Shown here: piece by piece, positions 1-7,997 of the stretch | Numbering within the stretch: the stretch's first letter is position 1 | Layout of the letters: every line of letters starts with the position of its first letter | From: Bin80 sp965116685 | GTDB lineage: Bacteria; Bacteroidota; Rhodothermia; Rhodothermales; Bin80 | Reading direction: 5' to 3' | DNA: 64,000 nucleotides | NCBI GenBank assembly: GCA_965116685.1 | Contig: OZ220707.1 | Location: 2,356,001-2,420,000 of the forward strand | Translations under genes and position numbers: made by a program | Notes under the pieces: generated by a model | Told to the model about the DNA's origin: nothing | What the model saw: only the letters and a program-made list of their open reading frames with translations | The model's database searches: none

Positions 1-2
1 AG

Positions 3-383
3 GGGTCATTTGGGCTGGGTCGTAAGCCAATCGCGAAGCGCATGGTGCGCTTCATAAAACGAATTCGTAGGGAGCTATGGCGCCGGATGCACGAAAGCGT
101 GCATGATACGGGCCTATGGCTTGGCCAAGTTCTTAATGGATGGCTGAATTACTATGCCGTACCATGGAGTTATCGGTACCTATGGAGATGTTTTAAGTGC
201 TTGAAATGGGTCTGGCTGTGTATCCTACGTCGACGATCCCAGAAGGATCGAACCACATGGGAGCAGTTGGATATCCTCATTGAGCGCTATTGGCCGAAGC
301 TGAACATACGACACGACTGGCCGGCGAGACGATTTTCCGTCAAGCACGCGAGTGTAACCCAAGGGAGGAGCCGGATGCGTTAA
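3..383 (+). CDS. Group II intron reverse transcriptase/maturase, C-terminal part (5' end outside window)
   Basis: The frame is open from the left edge, so the gene is cut by the window; only the last ~126 residues are present. The remaining part carries the features of the maturase (domain X) and C-terminus of bacterial group II intron proteins: 'RRELWRRMHES', 'GQVLNGWLNYYAVP' and the typical end 'RHDWPARRFSVKHA...TQGRSRMR'. In a full protein this part binds intron RNA and helps splicing and retrohoming. The stop codon (381-383) lies inside the ribozyme domain V hairpin, so the reading frame runs into the catalytic RNA, as the translated ends of several related intron proteins also do. The start and RT palm cannot be judged here. 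Confidence 0.85.
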   Translation, partial: GSFGLGRKPIAKRMVRFIKRIRRELWRRMHESVHDTGLWLGQVLNGWLNYYAVPWSYRYLWRCFKCLKWVWLCILRRRSQKDRTTWEQLDILIERYWPKLNIRHDWPARRFSVKHASVTQGRSRMR

Positions 384-439
384 CGCGCACGTCCGGATCT
401 GTGCGGGGGGCCCGAGGAAACTCGGGTCCCTACCGCGAT
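368..439 (+). ncRNA. Group II intron domains V and VI (copy 1, intron 3' end)
   Basis: Domain V is seen at 368-399: GAGCCGGATGCG, loop TTAA, then CGCGCACGTCCGGATC, the ~34-nt catalytic hairpin of group II introns. Domain VI follows at ~402-435: a GC-rich stem closed by a GAAA tetraloop and an unpaired TA near its base giving a candidate branch-point A (432), 7 nt before the intron end. The end at 439 is set by comparison: copy 2 is identical through CCTACCGCGAT and then diverges (440 versus 2433), and the intron ends in AT, fitting the AY rule. Confidence 0.8.
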
Positions 440-772
440 GGGTGCAAGTCCCGTAGTATGAAGATGCAACCAATCACATACTTCCTCGAGCCGTGCGTTG
501 TGCCCCGCGAGGGTCACGACGAAGCGTCGGTAGAGGTGCGTGTGGCCGGAGCTATAGAGCATCGAAATCGTTATCGTCTGGGTCGCCGAGGCTGTCCAAG
601 TGGTCGAAGGCAACATGTATGTCACCGCCATGGCGAGGCGGCATACAGGCCCACGGTGTCTAAGAACTCAGGGACATATGTACGCATTTTGTCGGGACCT
701 GTGAGGGCTCTATCCTGTCCTAAACGCAGAGTTGGGATCGCGCAGGGAAGGCGGAAGACGCCGAAGCCTGCG

Positions 773-1000
773 ATGCACGGGATGGAGCAGTCAGATGGGG
801 ACATAGTAGAGAAGAAGGCGGCGAACAAGGGGCGACCTGCGGAGTCGCTGGAGCGAAGGTCCCCACCCAAGGGGAAGCTGGGAGATCCGGGCTCACGCCA
901 TACACAGAGATGGATCAGTGAGTTTATGGGATCAATCGGCTACGGCAATTCTGCCGTTATGCACGCCGGTGCGACCCGAGGGAGGAGCCGGATGCGTTAA
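773..1000 (+). pseudogene. Group II intron protein remnant: N-terminus joined to extreme C-terminus
   Basis: From the ATG at 773 the frame reads MHGMEQSDGDIVEKKAANK followed by a short linker and ends in 'ATRGRSRMR', the same C-terminal tail as the copy at the left window edge. The beginning matches the usual leader of group II intron proteins ('HG.EQSDE.I...KPAN'). Everything between, that is the RT fingers/palm and maturase, is absent. The in-frame join suggests one large deletion (recombination or replication slippage) rather than stepwise decay. No function is expected. Confidence 0.6.
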
Positions 1001-1041
1001 CGCGCACGTCCAGATCTGTGCGGGGGGCCCGGAGCAATCCG
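985..1041 (+). ncRNA. Group II intron domain V (copy 2) and left half of its split domain VI
   Basis: Domain V is at 985-1016 and equals copy 1 except one G-to-A change in the lower stem (GTCCAGATC instead of GTCCGGATC). Domain VI begins as CGGGGGGCCCGGAGCAATCCG and is interrupted at 1041; its right half resumes at 2407 and ends at 2432. Rejoining the halves without the IS and one target copy restores the stem CCCGGA-GCAA-TCCGGG, a GNRA-capped hairpin like copy 1 (there GAAA). Confidence 0.75.
1031..1041. repeat. Target-site duplication, left copy (right copy 2407-2417)
   Basis: GGAGCAATCCG is present directly on both sides of the IS4-family element. It covers exactly the apex of the domain VI hairpin of group II intron copy 2 and is itself near-palindromic (GGA...TCC). 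Confidence 0.92.
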
Positions 1042-2406
1042 CATAAGCGCTAACTTGTTTGAATAAGAAAATATTTTTCAATCTGAGGTTTTCTTTTACG
1101 ATTAGATTCCTCAAGTCCATTCGAGATCATTTTCCAATCTCGAATCATGGTCTCCAGACCACATGAAGGCTCAATCGCCCGAGTTACTTGATTCAAGGCG
1201 AACTTGAAGTTTTTCCAAGGGCTCGTTTGGAATGCGGTAGCCCCAGGGGGAAAAAGTTCGTGCATGACGAACGATTTTTTCCGTGAGCAGTGCCACCAAG
1301 AACTTTCCGTAAAGCCAGGCCTTCGCACTCTCTTGGTCATATTTCGGTAAATGACCAAATTGAGACAATGATTTGAATCGTTTGAATACGAGTTCAACCT
1401 GCCACCTCAGGCGATACCAATCAAGCACCTGCGATGCAGAAAATTGATCTGCTGGAAATGTGGTAAATACAATGACATAGCGCGCAAAGCGTAGCGTTTG
1501 TTCCATGGGCTTTGTTCCATGGTTTTGGGCATCCTTGCGAATTTTCTTGCAGGCCTTCTGGGCCGCTTCCTCTGTTTTCCGAAGGACACAAACACGCCCC
1601 GGTACCGGAGGATCCGACCCGACGTACACCTTCCATTCCCCAATTGCACCAATGCGGGTGATGGACTCCACCGCACGCAACAGATCAAAGGATGTGTCAG
1701 GCTTCGTATGGAAATGGAGCGTACCCGTATTCACACGAACGGTGACATACCCACCAGATTTTGTCACGTATTGCACGCCGCTGGCCGTTGCATAGACACG
1801 GTCCGCCAGAATATAATCCCCAGAATGAACCGGAAATTGTTTGAATGATTCGCCGGTTCCCTTTCCCTTGGTTGGAGTAAGTTTGAAGAAATCGCACCCA
1901 AAGGAAGGCAGGGCTACGCTATAATGTATGCGCCACTGCGACCCAGTTCGTCCAGGCTCGCAGACCACCGTGGCATCAAACGCACGTACTTGATGCTTCG
2001 TATCACCAGAGATCGTGCTCCCATGTTCCTCAAATAGTGCCTTGCAGAGTGCAGAAAGCCAGTCCCGAGATTTGCGTAGACGTTTGAGCAGCGCTACATC
2101 CGATAGCTCGGCCAGATTTGCCTGACGAGATCGTACAACGGTTTCACGTAGGGAATGCCCGCATCCCAAATGGATCAGCAGAGTTCGCAGAAGGGCCTCT
2201 GGAGACTTATCCTTACGCAGTCCGCGTAAGGCGCCCGTATCCGCTGCTAAATCCTTCCAGTTCTCGGGCAGAAACGAAAGCAAGACTCCCCAGTCCTCAC
2301 TAATCGGTGCCGTCGTAACGGTTCGCTTCATAAAAATTCCGAGCAAGTTCCTTTGATTTAGGGAAAGCTACAATAATTATTGATTGTAAACAAGTTAGCG
2401 CTTATG
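1042..2406 (-). mobile_element. Complete IS4-family insertion sequence (1365 bp)
   Basis: The element has 19-bp perfect terminal inverted repeats, CATAAGCGCTAACTTGTTT at 1042-1060 and its reverse complement at 2388-2406. One transposase gene fills most of it. The 11-bp direct repeats GGAGCAATCCG at 1031-1041 and 2407-2417 are the target duplication, a length typical of the IS4 family (about 10-12 bp). Perfect ends and an intact gene suggest a recent insertion that may still be active. Confidence 0.93.
1171..2331 (-). CDS. IS4-family DDE transposase
   Basis: This is a 386-residue cut-and-paste transposase acting on the inverted repeats that flank it. The catalytic core is visible: a first Asp in 'VRAFDATVV', a second in 'YILADRVY', and the Glu inside the YREK signature of the IS4 family (Y-x2-R-x3-E-x6-K), here 'YRLRWQVELVFKRFK'. 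The start is placed at the ATG at 2331 (MKRTVTTAPISEDWG); a TTG five codons upstream is possible. No frameshift or internal stop is seen, so the protein is probably functional. It stands alone inside the element. Confidence 0.92.
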   Translation of the reverse strand: MKRTVTTAPISEDWGVLLSFLPENWKDLAADTGALRGLRKDKSPEALLRTLLIHLGCGHSLRETVVRSRQANLAELSDVALLKRLRKSRDWLSALCKALFEEHGSTISGDTKHQVRAFDATVVCEPGRTGSQWRIHYSVALPSFGCDFFKLTPTKGKGTGESFKQFPVHSGDYILADRVYATASGVQYVTKSGGYVTVRVNTGTLHFHTKPDTSFDLLRAVESITRIGAIGEWKVYVGSDPPVPGRVCVLRKTEEAAQKACKKIRKDAQNHGTKPMEQTLRFARYVIVFTTFPADQFSASQVLDWYRLRWQVELVFKRFKSLSQFGHLPKYDQESAKAWLYGKFLVALLTEKIVRHARTFSPWGYRIPNEPLEKLQVRLESSNSGD

Positions 2407-2432
2407 GGAGCAATCCGGGTCCCTACCGCGAT

Positions 2433-3132
2433 ACCGGGGTGATGTAGGCCTTCCACATATCCGTCGTAATGGTCCGAACCGGTCCCTTTTTCTCTGCCAA
2501 AAGGCGATTTGACCGGACTTTTGTGCTAACTTTGTCTCGACCTTCCCCCACATCAATGACCACGCCACGCGCCGTATCACTGACAATGGTTGCGTCGGAA
2601 TGCCCACGCTGAAAGGCCTTCTCATCTACGCTCACATGCGCAATATCGTCCAGCGATCTCCGCGTTACCCACGCGCTACGCTGCGGTGCACGATGCGATA
2701 GACCGTGTCAGAATTACTACGGAGTAGCCTTGCTGTCTCCGTTTGGTTCTTGGTCGCTTTCAGCAAGTCAATCGTCCAGCGCTCAAACGCATCCGTAAAC
2801 CGGTTCGAGGCACTCGCCCAAGGCGTCTTCATCGTCCGCACCCCCACGGAAGACTTGATCCGGGGAACCCGACAATGAACAAAACACTTGAATTCATAGC
2901 AATCCAAGTGGCGCCAAGTTCGCACTCTCCGATGATCATAGAGCGTCCCTGGCTCTCCCGTCTCGGGGCAAACCAACGCTCCCCCTGAATGCGAAACGTA
3001 GATGTCAATCTGCTGGATCTGTTCATCCAGTAGCACCTTGTCAATCTTCCAGTCATCGCCCAATCCCAAGGTGAGCCGCGTCAAATCCAGATAAGATTCC
3101 ATTGATTGTGCTACATTACTAGTGAAGCCCAA
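2433..3132 (-). pseudogene. ISL3-family transposase, frameshifted and truncated by the group II intron
   Basis: The N-terminal part (3132 down to 2665) shows the ISL3 layout: leader, a 'CPETGE...YDHRRVRTWRHLDCYEFKCFVHCRVPRI' zinc-ribbon-like region, and a helix-turn-helix ('TKNQTETARLLRSNSDTVYRIV'). A stop at 2665-2667 is followed in another frame by 'SLDDIAHVSVDEKAFQRGH' and 'TTDMWKAYI', the first and second catalytic Asp regions of the DDE domain. The frameshift lies near 2670-2680. The gene then breaks at 2433, where group II intron sequence begins, and the region with the last catalytic Glu is missing. It is not functional. Confidence 0.85.
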
Positions 3133-3237
3133 ATTTAATCATTCCACACGAATTGCGACAGAAAATCGAAAAAAATAAAATGGAAAAGTTTATTATATTA
3201 CCCGAAATATCAGGTAGGTGTCGCATAGGTGTAGCAG

Positions 3238-4668
3238 ATGCACCTTTTCCTAAATCAGTTTTCTAATCAGATGAAATCACAGGTCACCAGATTTTTTTCA
3301 CTCGCCGTTTTCCTTGGATTTGCGGTCTTTTTCGACAATTCAAATACTCTTCAAGCTCAGGATATACCGAAGGTGACTGCCCAAGATGTCACGATAGATG
3401 GGGTAGTAGATAAAGACAAACTCAAGTCTTTTGTCACCTGGGCTACATCCGAATATGCAAAGATTACAGATCTTGATGCAGGGCTTGCAACCTTACAGGA
3501 CCTATATAGAGATTCCACCGATTATCATTCGGGTGAAATCTACCTGATGCTCCTTCGATCTGATGGTGGCCTAGGTGAAGGGCTTATTGTTTTTCATGGA
3601 AAGAATCCCCAACTAAATTCTACACCCATCCTGAATCAAGAAGATGGGGAGGGGAAGGAGGTAATCAAGGAGATGTTGAAGGCCACAGAGGATGAGGCGA
3701 TGGAAGTGGAATATTGTAAGTATGAAGATCCAGATAATCCTTCAGACTGCACGAAGATGTCAAGCTTCGCGATGCGATACTCTCCGCCTACGATCCTCGG
3801 TGTTGATTTTGTTGTTGTTGGTGGATATTCTCAAGATTTAAGCAATTTGTGTATGCCCCGTACTGATATTGAGTATCCTGAGACCTCTGCAGACGAAGTG
3901 ATTGATAGGGAGACACTTAAGAGTTTTGTAAATGGAGCTACAGATTGGATTCAGGATATTTACGAAAAAGAGGGATTCATATTTGCGAGTCAGTTAGCAT
4001 GTCAATTTCGTATAGATGCTGAAGAAGGGGGGCACTTCAAAGACGGTTCGATTTATCTGTATGTGATGACGGAGCAAGGGTATCTGTTCTTCCACTCATT
4101 AGACCCCTTTCGGGAAGGTCGGCAAGTTTATAATAATACCGATCTAAGGGGGAATGTGTTTATACCGGACCTCGTTGAAAAAGCAAAAATGGGAGGTGGA
4201 TTTGTAGATTATTACTGGAACAATCAAGATGATCCCAATGATGACGAGGAAGGAACCCTCAGGACGGCGTATGCAAATGCATTTAATGTACCGGGTTTTT
4301 TCCAGGGTGATCCAGACCTTATCATAGCGGGTGCTTTCTTCCCAAGCGTCTCAACTGCAGTTGAGGACGAAGCTGGCGAGCTTCCTTCAGAGTTCGTACT
4401 CCATGGGAACTATCCAAATCCATTCAACCCGTCAACGCGGATTCAATTTGATGTGCATGAGAAGTCAAAGGTTGCGCTTCAAGTGATTGATTTGTTGGGG
4501 CGTGAATTAGTCACCCTTCCATCTCAAGATTTTGATGCAGGCTCTGGACAGAGTATTGGGTTCAACGCCAGTAACCTAAACTCGGGCACTTATTTATATC
4601 GGTTGATTGTGACAGGAGTTGAGGATCGTCAGTATGTGAAGACCGGTCTAATGACACTCATCAAGTAG
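3238..4668 (+). CDS. Secreted protein with two Cache-like sensor repeats and a type IX-type C-terminal sorting domain
   Basis: This 476-residue protein begins with a signal peptide; the start may be the ATG at 3238 or, giving a cleaner signal peptide, the one at 3271 (MKSQVTRFFSLAVFLGFAVFF). Two related units follow (about residues 50-215 and 220-385). Each starts with 'D...LKSFV..AT', has an 'IYL..........FH' strand pair and ends with 'VVVGGYS' or 'IIAGAFFP', resembling extracellular Cache-type ligand-binding folds. The last ~90 residues carry 'GNYPNPFNPSTRIQFDV...GRELVTL...G.Y.Y.L', the sorting domain used for type IX export and surface attachment. Cache assignment is by pattern only. It is a lone gene between mobile elements and the tRNA. 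Confidence 0.7.
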   Translation: MHLFLNQFSNQMKSQVTRFFSLAVFLGFAVFFDNSNTLQAQDIPKVTAQDVTIDGVVDKDKLKSFVTWATSEYAKITDLDAGLATLQDLYRDSTDYHSGEIYLMLLRSDGGLGEGLIVFHGKNPQLNSTPILNQEDGEGKEVIKEMLKATEDEAMEVEYCKYEDPDNPSDCTKMSSFAMRYSPPTILGVDFVVVGGYSQDLSNLCMPRTDIEYPETSADEVIDRETLKSFVNGATDWIQDIYEKEGFIFASQLACQFRIDAEEGGHFKDGSIYLYVMTEQGYLFFHSLDPFREGRQVYNNTDLRGNVFIPDLVEKAKMGGGFVDYYWNNQDDPNDDEEGTLRTAYANAFNVPGFFQGDPDLIIAGAFFPSVSTAVEDEAGELPSEFVLHGNYPNPFNPSTRIQFDVHEKSKVALQVIDLLGRELVTLPSQDFDAGSGQSIGFNASNLNSGTYLYRLIVTGVEDRQYVKTGLMTLIK

Positions 4669-5084
4669 CGAACGGACCGGTTTGATCTTTCGTGATATGG
4701 CACGAACTCGCCATCGGCGTTCGATGGTTGCACAGTTGAACGGCGGGGGCGAGTGTGCCGTGTCGGTGATCTCCAAGACCCATGGAATCGGCATCGCGGT
4801 TAAGTGCTATAGTTACGAAAAACGGCGAGGATCTAGCAAAGTAAGGATAGGTTTGTCTGCCATTGGCTGCCGGGGTACTGGGGATTTGCGCCGAATCAGG
4901 GTTGGATGGACTAGTTGGTTTGCACCGGGGTATTCTGACCTTCCTTGGTCAAGGATTGGACATCCCTCCTCTCTGCAGCGTGTATTGACAGGGGCGGGCG
5001 TCTGGCGCCTCTACCTCAATTGGGACGGTGATTTGCAGGTTATGGTAGGAGTAGATCCTGGAGTTTTGGGTCTGTACGAAAAAA
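4669..5084. other. Intergenic stretch, no supported gene
   Basis: A 140-codon open frame (4682-5104) crosses this stretch, but its composition is not protein-like, it has no recognisable domain and its end runs into the terminator hairpin of the tRNA gene. No other structure is seen. Confidence 0.5.
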
Positions 5085-5085
5085 C

Positions 5086-5122
5086 AAAAGACCGACATCC
5101 ATGATTTGGATATCGGTCTTTT
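5086..5122 (-). terminator. Intrinsic terminator of the initiator tRNA gene
   Basis: A 15-bp near-perfect stem (5086-5100 with 5108-5122, loop ATGATTT) is followed on the minus strand by TTTTGTTTTTT. It begins 2 nt after the tRNA 3' end. The A-rich other side could let it also stop plus-strand transcription. Confidence 0.85.
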
Positions 5123-5124
5123 TG

Positions 5125-5465
<341 letters not shown>

Positions 5466-5481
5466 AAAAAAATCTTATATA

Positions 5482-5509
5482 ATTCTACGTTCAAAAAGGT
5501 TCCCGTCAA
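5482..5509 (-). promoter_or_regulatory. Candidate promoter of the initiator tRNA gene
   Basis: On the minus strand TTGACG (5509-5504) and TAGAAT (5487-5482) are separated by 16 bp. This puts a likely transcription start about 10 nt before the tRNA 5' end at 5465. It resembles a sigma-70-type housekeeping promoter. Confidence 0.55.
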
Positions 5510-5591
5510 ATGGGCACAGCAGCGCACATTCTTTGTTGAAGGCGAAATTCGAGGATTGATTCATCTATCATCATAACCTGATCTTGATCTA

Positions 5592-6791
5592 ATGGCAATT
5601 ATCAAGGCGTTCGCCGCCCTTCGACCTACTGCTGATGCAGCAGAGCGTGTCGCTTGTGTTCCTTATGACGTTATTAGTGTAGCGGAAGCCCGTGAGCTGG
5701 CGAGAGGGAACCCGAAAAGCTTCCTTCATGTCATCCGTCCAGAAATTGACCTGAGCCCACACGTTGACGAATATGATCGTGCTGCTTACCTGCAGGGGGC
5801 CGAAAATTTACGTCGCTTTGCCGCAGGTAAATACAGCTGTCAGGAAACCGAACCTTCCCTTTATGCTTACCGGATTCGGATGGGCGAACACGAACAGGTT
5901 GGCATTTATGGGTTGGTATCCGTTGAAGAATACAAGCGGGGAGCGATCCTCAAGCACGAAAATATTCGTCCCCCAAAGGTTGTGGATCGAACCCGCCATA
6001 TCTTGACCCAGTCTGCCCATGCGGAGCCGGTCAATCTGGTATTCAAGGAGCATGCACCGGTCATGGACATCATAGAGGCGTGCACAAAAACAGAGCCGTT
6101 ATTTGATTTTACAGCAGAGGATGGGATCCAGCATACGGTGTGGAAATTCGCCGACACGGAGCGTTTAGTGGAAGCGTTTGGAGGAGTTGATCCAATCTAT
6201 ATTGCAGATGGACATCATCGGTGTGAGGCGGCCTGGCAGGCATGGGATCAGGAGGGAGTGTCAGGTAGCGATTTTTTTCCTGCCGTATGCTTCCCGGCAG
6301 GCAGTACTCGGATTCTGCCGTATAACCGTGTCATCCGTGTACGGGATGCAGCAAAATTGATTCAGGAGATTGGCAGGATCGGTGCGATCCAAATGTCCAC
6401 CGGAAGAGCTACGCCATCTAGTCGAGGGGAGGTGTCTCTGTATGCGGAGGGGGCCTGGCATACCGTTACGTTGCCTCCAACAAAGCGCCGCGGCGTGGCA
6501 GATCAATTGGATGTTGCCCGCTTGGGAGAATTTATCCTGGAGCCTTTCTTAGGGATTACAGATCAGCGTACAGATCCAAATATCACGTTCGTGGGTGGAA
6601 TCCGAGGCACCGATGAGCTTGTGCAGCGGGTGGAGGAAAGCGGGCATAGTGCTGTCGCCTTCTCAATGTTCGCAACTAGTATGGATCAACTGCTGGCCGT
6701 GTCGGATGCACATGAACTCATGCCGCCAAAATCAACCTGGTTTGAGCCGAAGCTTCGAAGTGGACTGCTGATCCATCGTTTTGCAGGGTAA
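5592..6791 (+). CDS. DUF1015 family protein (SerA/SerC-linked)
   Basis: This 399-residue protein matches the DUF1015 family: N-terminal 'ALRPT...VACVPYDVIS..EAR.LA..NP.SFLHVIRPEID', a central 'RTRHI.TQSAHAEPVNLVF' and the invariant 'ADGHHRCEAAW' (about residues 204-214). The biochemical role of the family is not settled; its genes often lie next to serine biosynthesis genes. Here its stop codon overlaps the start of serA (TAATG), so the two are translationally coupled and co-transcribed. The length is normal for the family. The upstream 126 bp separate it from the divergent tRNA gene. Confidence 0.88.
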   Translation: MAIIKAFAALRPTADAAERVACVPYDVISVAEARELARGNPKSFLHVIRPEIDLSPHVDEYDRAAYLQGAENLRRFAAGKYSCQETEPSLYAYRIRMGEHEQVGIYGLVSVEEYKRGAILKHENIRPPKVVDRTRHILTQSAHAEPVNLVFKEHAPVMDIIEACTKTEPLFDFTAEDGIQHTVWKFADTERLVEAFGGVDPIYIADGHHRCEAAWQAWDQEGVSGSDFFPAVCFPAGSTRILPYNRVIRVRDAAKLIQEIGRIGAIQMSTGRATPSSRGEVSLYAEGAWHTVTLPPTKRRGVADQLDVARLGEFILEPFLGITDQRTDPNITFVGGIRGTDELVQRVEESGHSAVAFSMFATSMDQLLAVSDAHELMPPKSTWFEPKLRSGLLIHRFAG

Positions 6792-7993
6792 TGCGTGTAC
6801 TGATTGCCGACAAATTGCCTGAAAAAAGCATCGAGGCTCTAAGGCAGGCCGGACACAGCGTAGCAGTTGAAATTTGTTCGGAAGATCAACTGAAGGAAGC
6901 ATTGGTCGCCCATGGGACAGAGTCGCTGGTGGTACGATCAACTAAAGTGACGCGTAACATGATTCAACATGCGTCGTCCCTTGAGCTGATCGTGCGGGCT
7001 GGAGCGGGATATGACTCCATTGATTTGGAAGCTGCATCGGAGTTCGGAGTTTTCGTCGCAAATTGTCCTGGCAAAAATGCCAGTGCAGTTGCCGAGTTAA
7101 CGATCGGCCTCATAATCTCGCTGGATCGTTGGATCCCTGACAATGTCTCAGATGCCCGAGCAGGGAAATGGCAGAAAGGCAGGTATGCCAAGGCACTGGG
7201 ACTCAAAGGTAGAATGCTCGGGCTCATAGGTATGGGAAAAATTGGCCAGCTTGTTGCCCAGATGGCACAGGGCCTCGAGCTTGAAGTGGTTGCATGGAGC
7301 CGCTCACTTACCGCTGAATCCGCCGCCGCATTCGGAGTAGGCTATGCAGATAGCCCGATTCAAGTTGCTGCTCAGTCCGATATTGTTTCGTTGCATGTAG
7401 CGGCAACGCCGTCGACGTTTCATCTGGCAAACAGGGATTTTTTCGCTGCGATGAAGCCGGGGACGTTTTTTATAAATACCACACGGGGAAGTGTCGTGGA
7501 TGAAACCGCTTTGCTTGCAGCATTGGATGAGAATGGAATTCGCGCTGCCCTTGATGTGTTTGAAGATGAGCCTTCGTACAAGGCGGGTGCGCTCACCACA
7601 CACCTGCACAAACATCCTTCCGTGTACCTGACCCATCACATCGGAGCATCAACAGCCCAGGCACAGGAGGCCACCGGGGATGAAGCTGCACGCGTAATTG
7701 ATACGTATGCGAACACTGGCGTTGTTCCAAACTGCGTCAATATTGCGGTTCAATCCTCGGCGACACACTTAATAACGGTTCGGCACTTGGACAAGGTTGG
7801 TGTACTTGCCCGTGTGCTGGATATGGTACGTAAGTGCAATCTAAACGTACAAGAGATGGAAAATCAGGTATTTTCCGGCTCCATGAATGCTGCGGTTGCA
7901 CGAATTCGTGTCGTCGGTAAACCTCCTGAAGAACTCTCAAGCTTACTCGAAAATATTCAAGACGTATTAGCTGTCTCAGAAATCAAACTTTAA
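6791..7993 (+). CDS. serA: D-3-phosphoglycerate dehydrogenase with C-terminal ACT domain
   Basis: It oxidises 3-phosphoglycerate to 3-phosphohydroxypyruvate with NAD+, the first step of serine synthesis. The D-2-hydroxyacid dehydrogenase fold is clear: the nucleotide-binding motif 'GLIGMGKIGQ' (about 144-153), the substrate Arg in 'NTTRGSVVDE' (R232), the catalytic Glu in 'FEDEP' (E260) and the His in 'THHIGAST' (H283). Residues ~325-400 form a single ACT domain ('ITVRHLDKVGVLARVL'), which in this family gives serine feedback or oligomer control. At 400 residues it is the short form without the intervening domain of the longest SerA enzymes. It lies 4 bp upstream of serC. Confidence 0.92.
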   Translation: MRVLIADKLPEKSIEALRQAGHSVAVEICSEDQLKEALVAHGTESLVVRSTKVTRNMIQHASSLELIVRAGAGYDSIDLEAASEFGVFVANCPGKNASAVAELTIGLIISLDRWIPDNVSDARAGKWQKGRYAKALGLKGRMLGLIGMGKIGQLVAQMAQGLELEVVAWSRSLTAESAAAFGVGYADSPIQVAAQSDIVSLHVAATPSTFHLANRDFFAAMKPGTFFINTTRGSVVDETALLAALDENGIRAALDVFEDEPSYKAGALTTHLHKHPSVYLTHHIGASTAQAQEATGDEAARVIDTYANTGVVPNCVNIAVQSSATHLITVRHLDKVGVLARVLDMVRKCNLNVQEMENQVFSGSMNAAVARIRVVGKPPEELSSLLENIQDVLAVSEIKL

Positions 7994-7997
7994 ACGG

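Larger units (their letters stand above)
440..2432 (+). mobile_element. Second group II intron copy, internally deleted and split by an IS4-family element
   Basis: This stretch holds the 5' ribozyme half of a group II intron (about 440-770), the first part of its protein gene, and then directly the 3' end (domains V and VI). The whole reverse transcriptase body is missing, so the copy cannot move on its own. Its 3' end is at 2432, after removal of the IS at 1042-2406. The exact 5' end is unclear: GGGTGCAAGTCCC at 440 looks like sequence close to an intron start and abuts copy 1 directly, whereas a GTGCG start motif occurs at 493. The element lies antisense within an ISL3-type transposase gene that resumes at 2433. 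Confidence 0.65.

Noticed and set aside
290..1000. 236-codon frame as one protein
   Set aside because: It reads through the 3' end of one intron copy and the ribozyme part of the next; only its last third corresponds to an intron protein remnant.
4682..5104. 140-codon open frame
   Set aside because: Odd composition, no domain, no operon context, and it ends inside the tRNA terminator hairpin.
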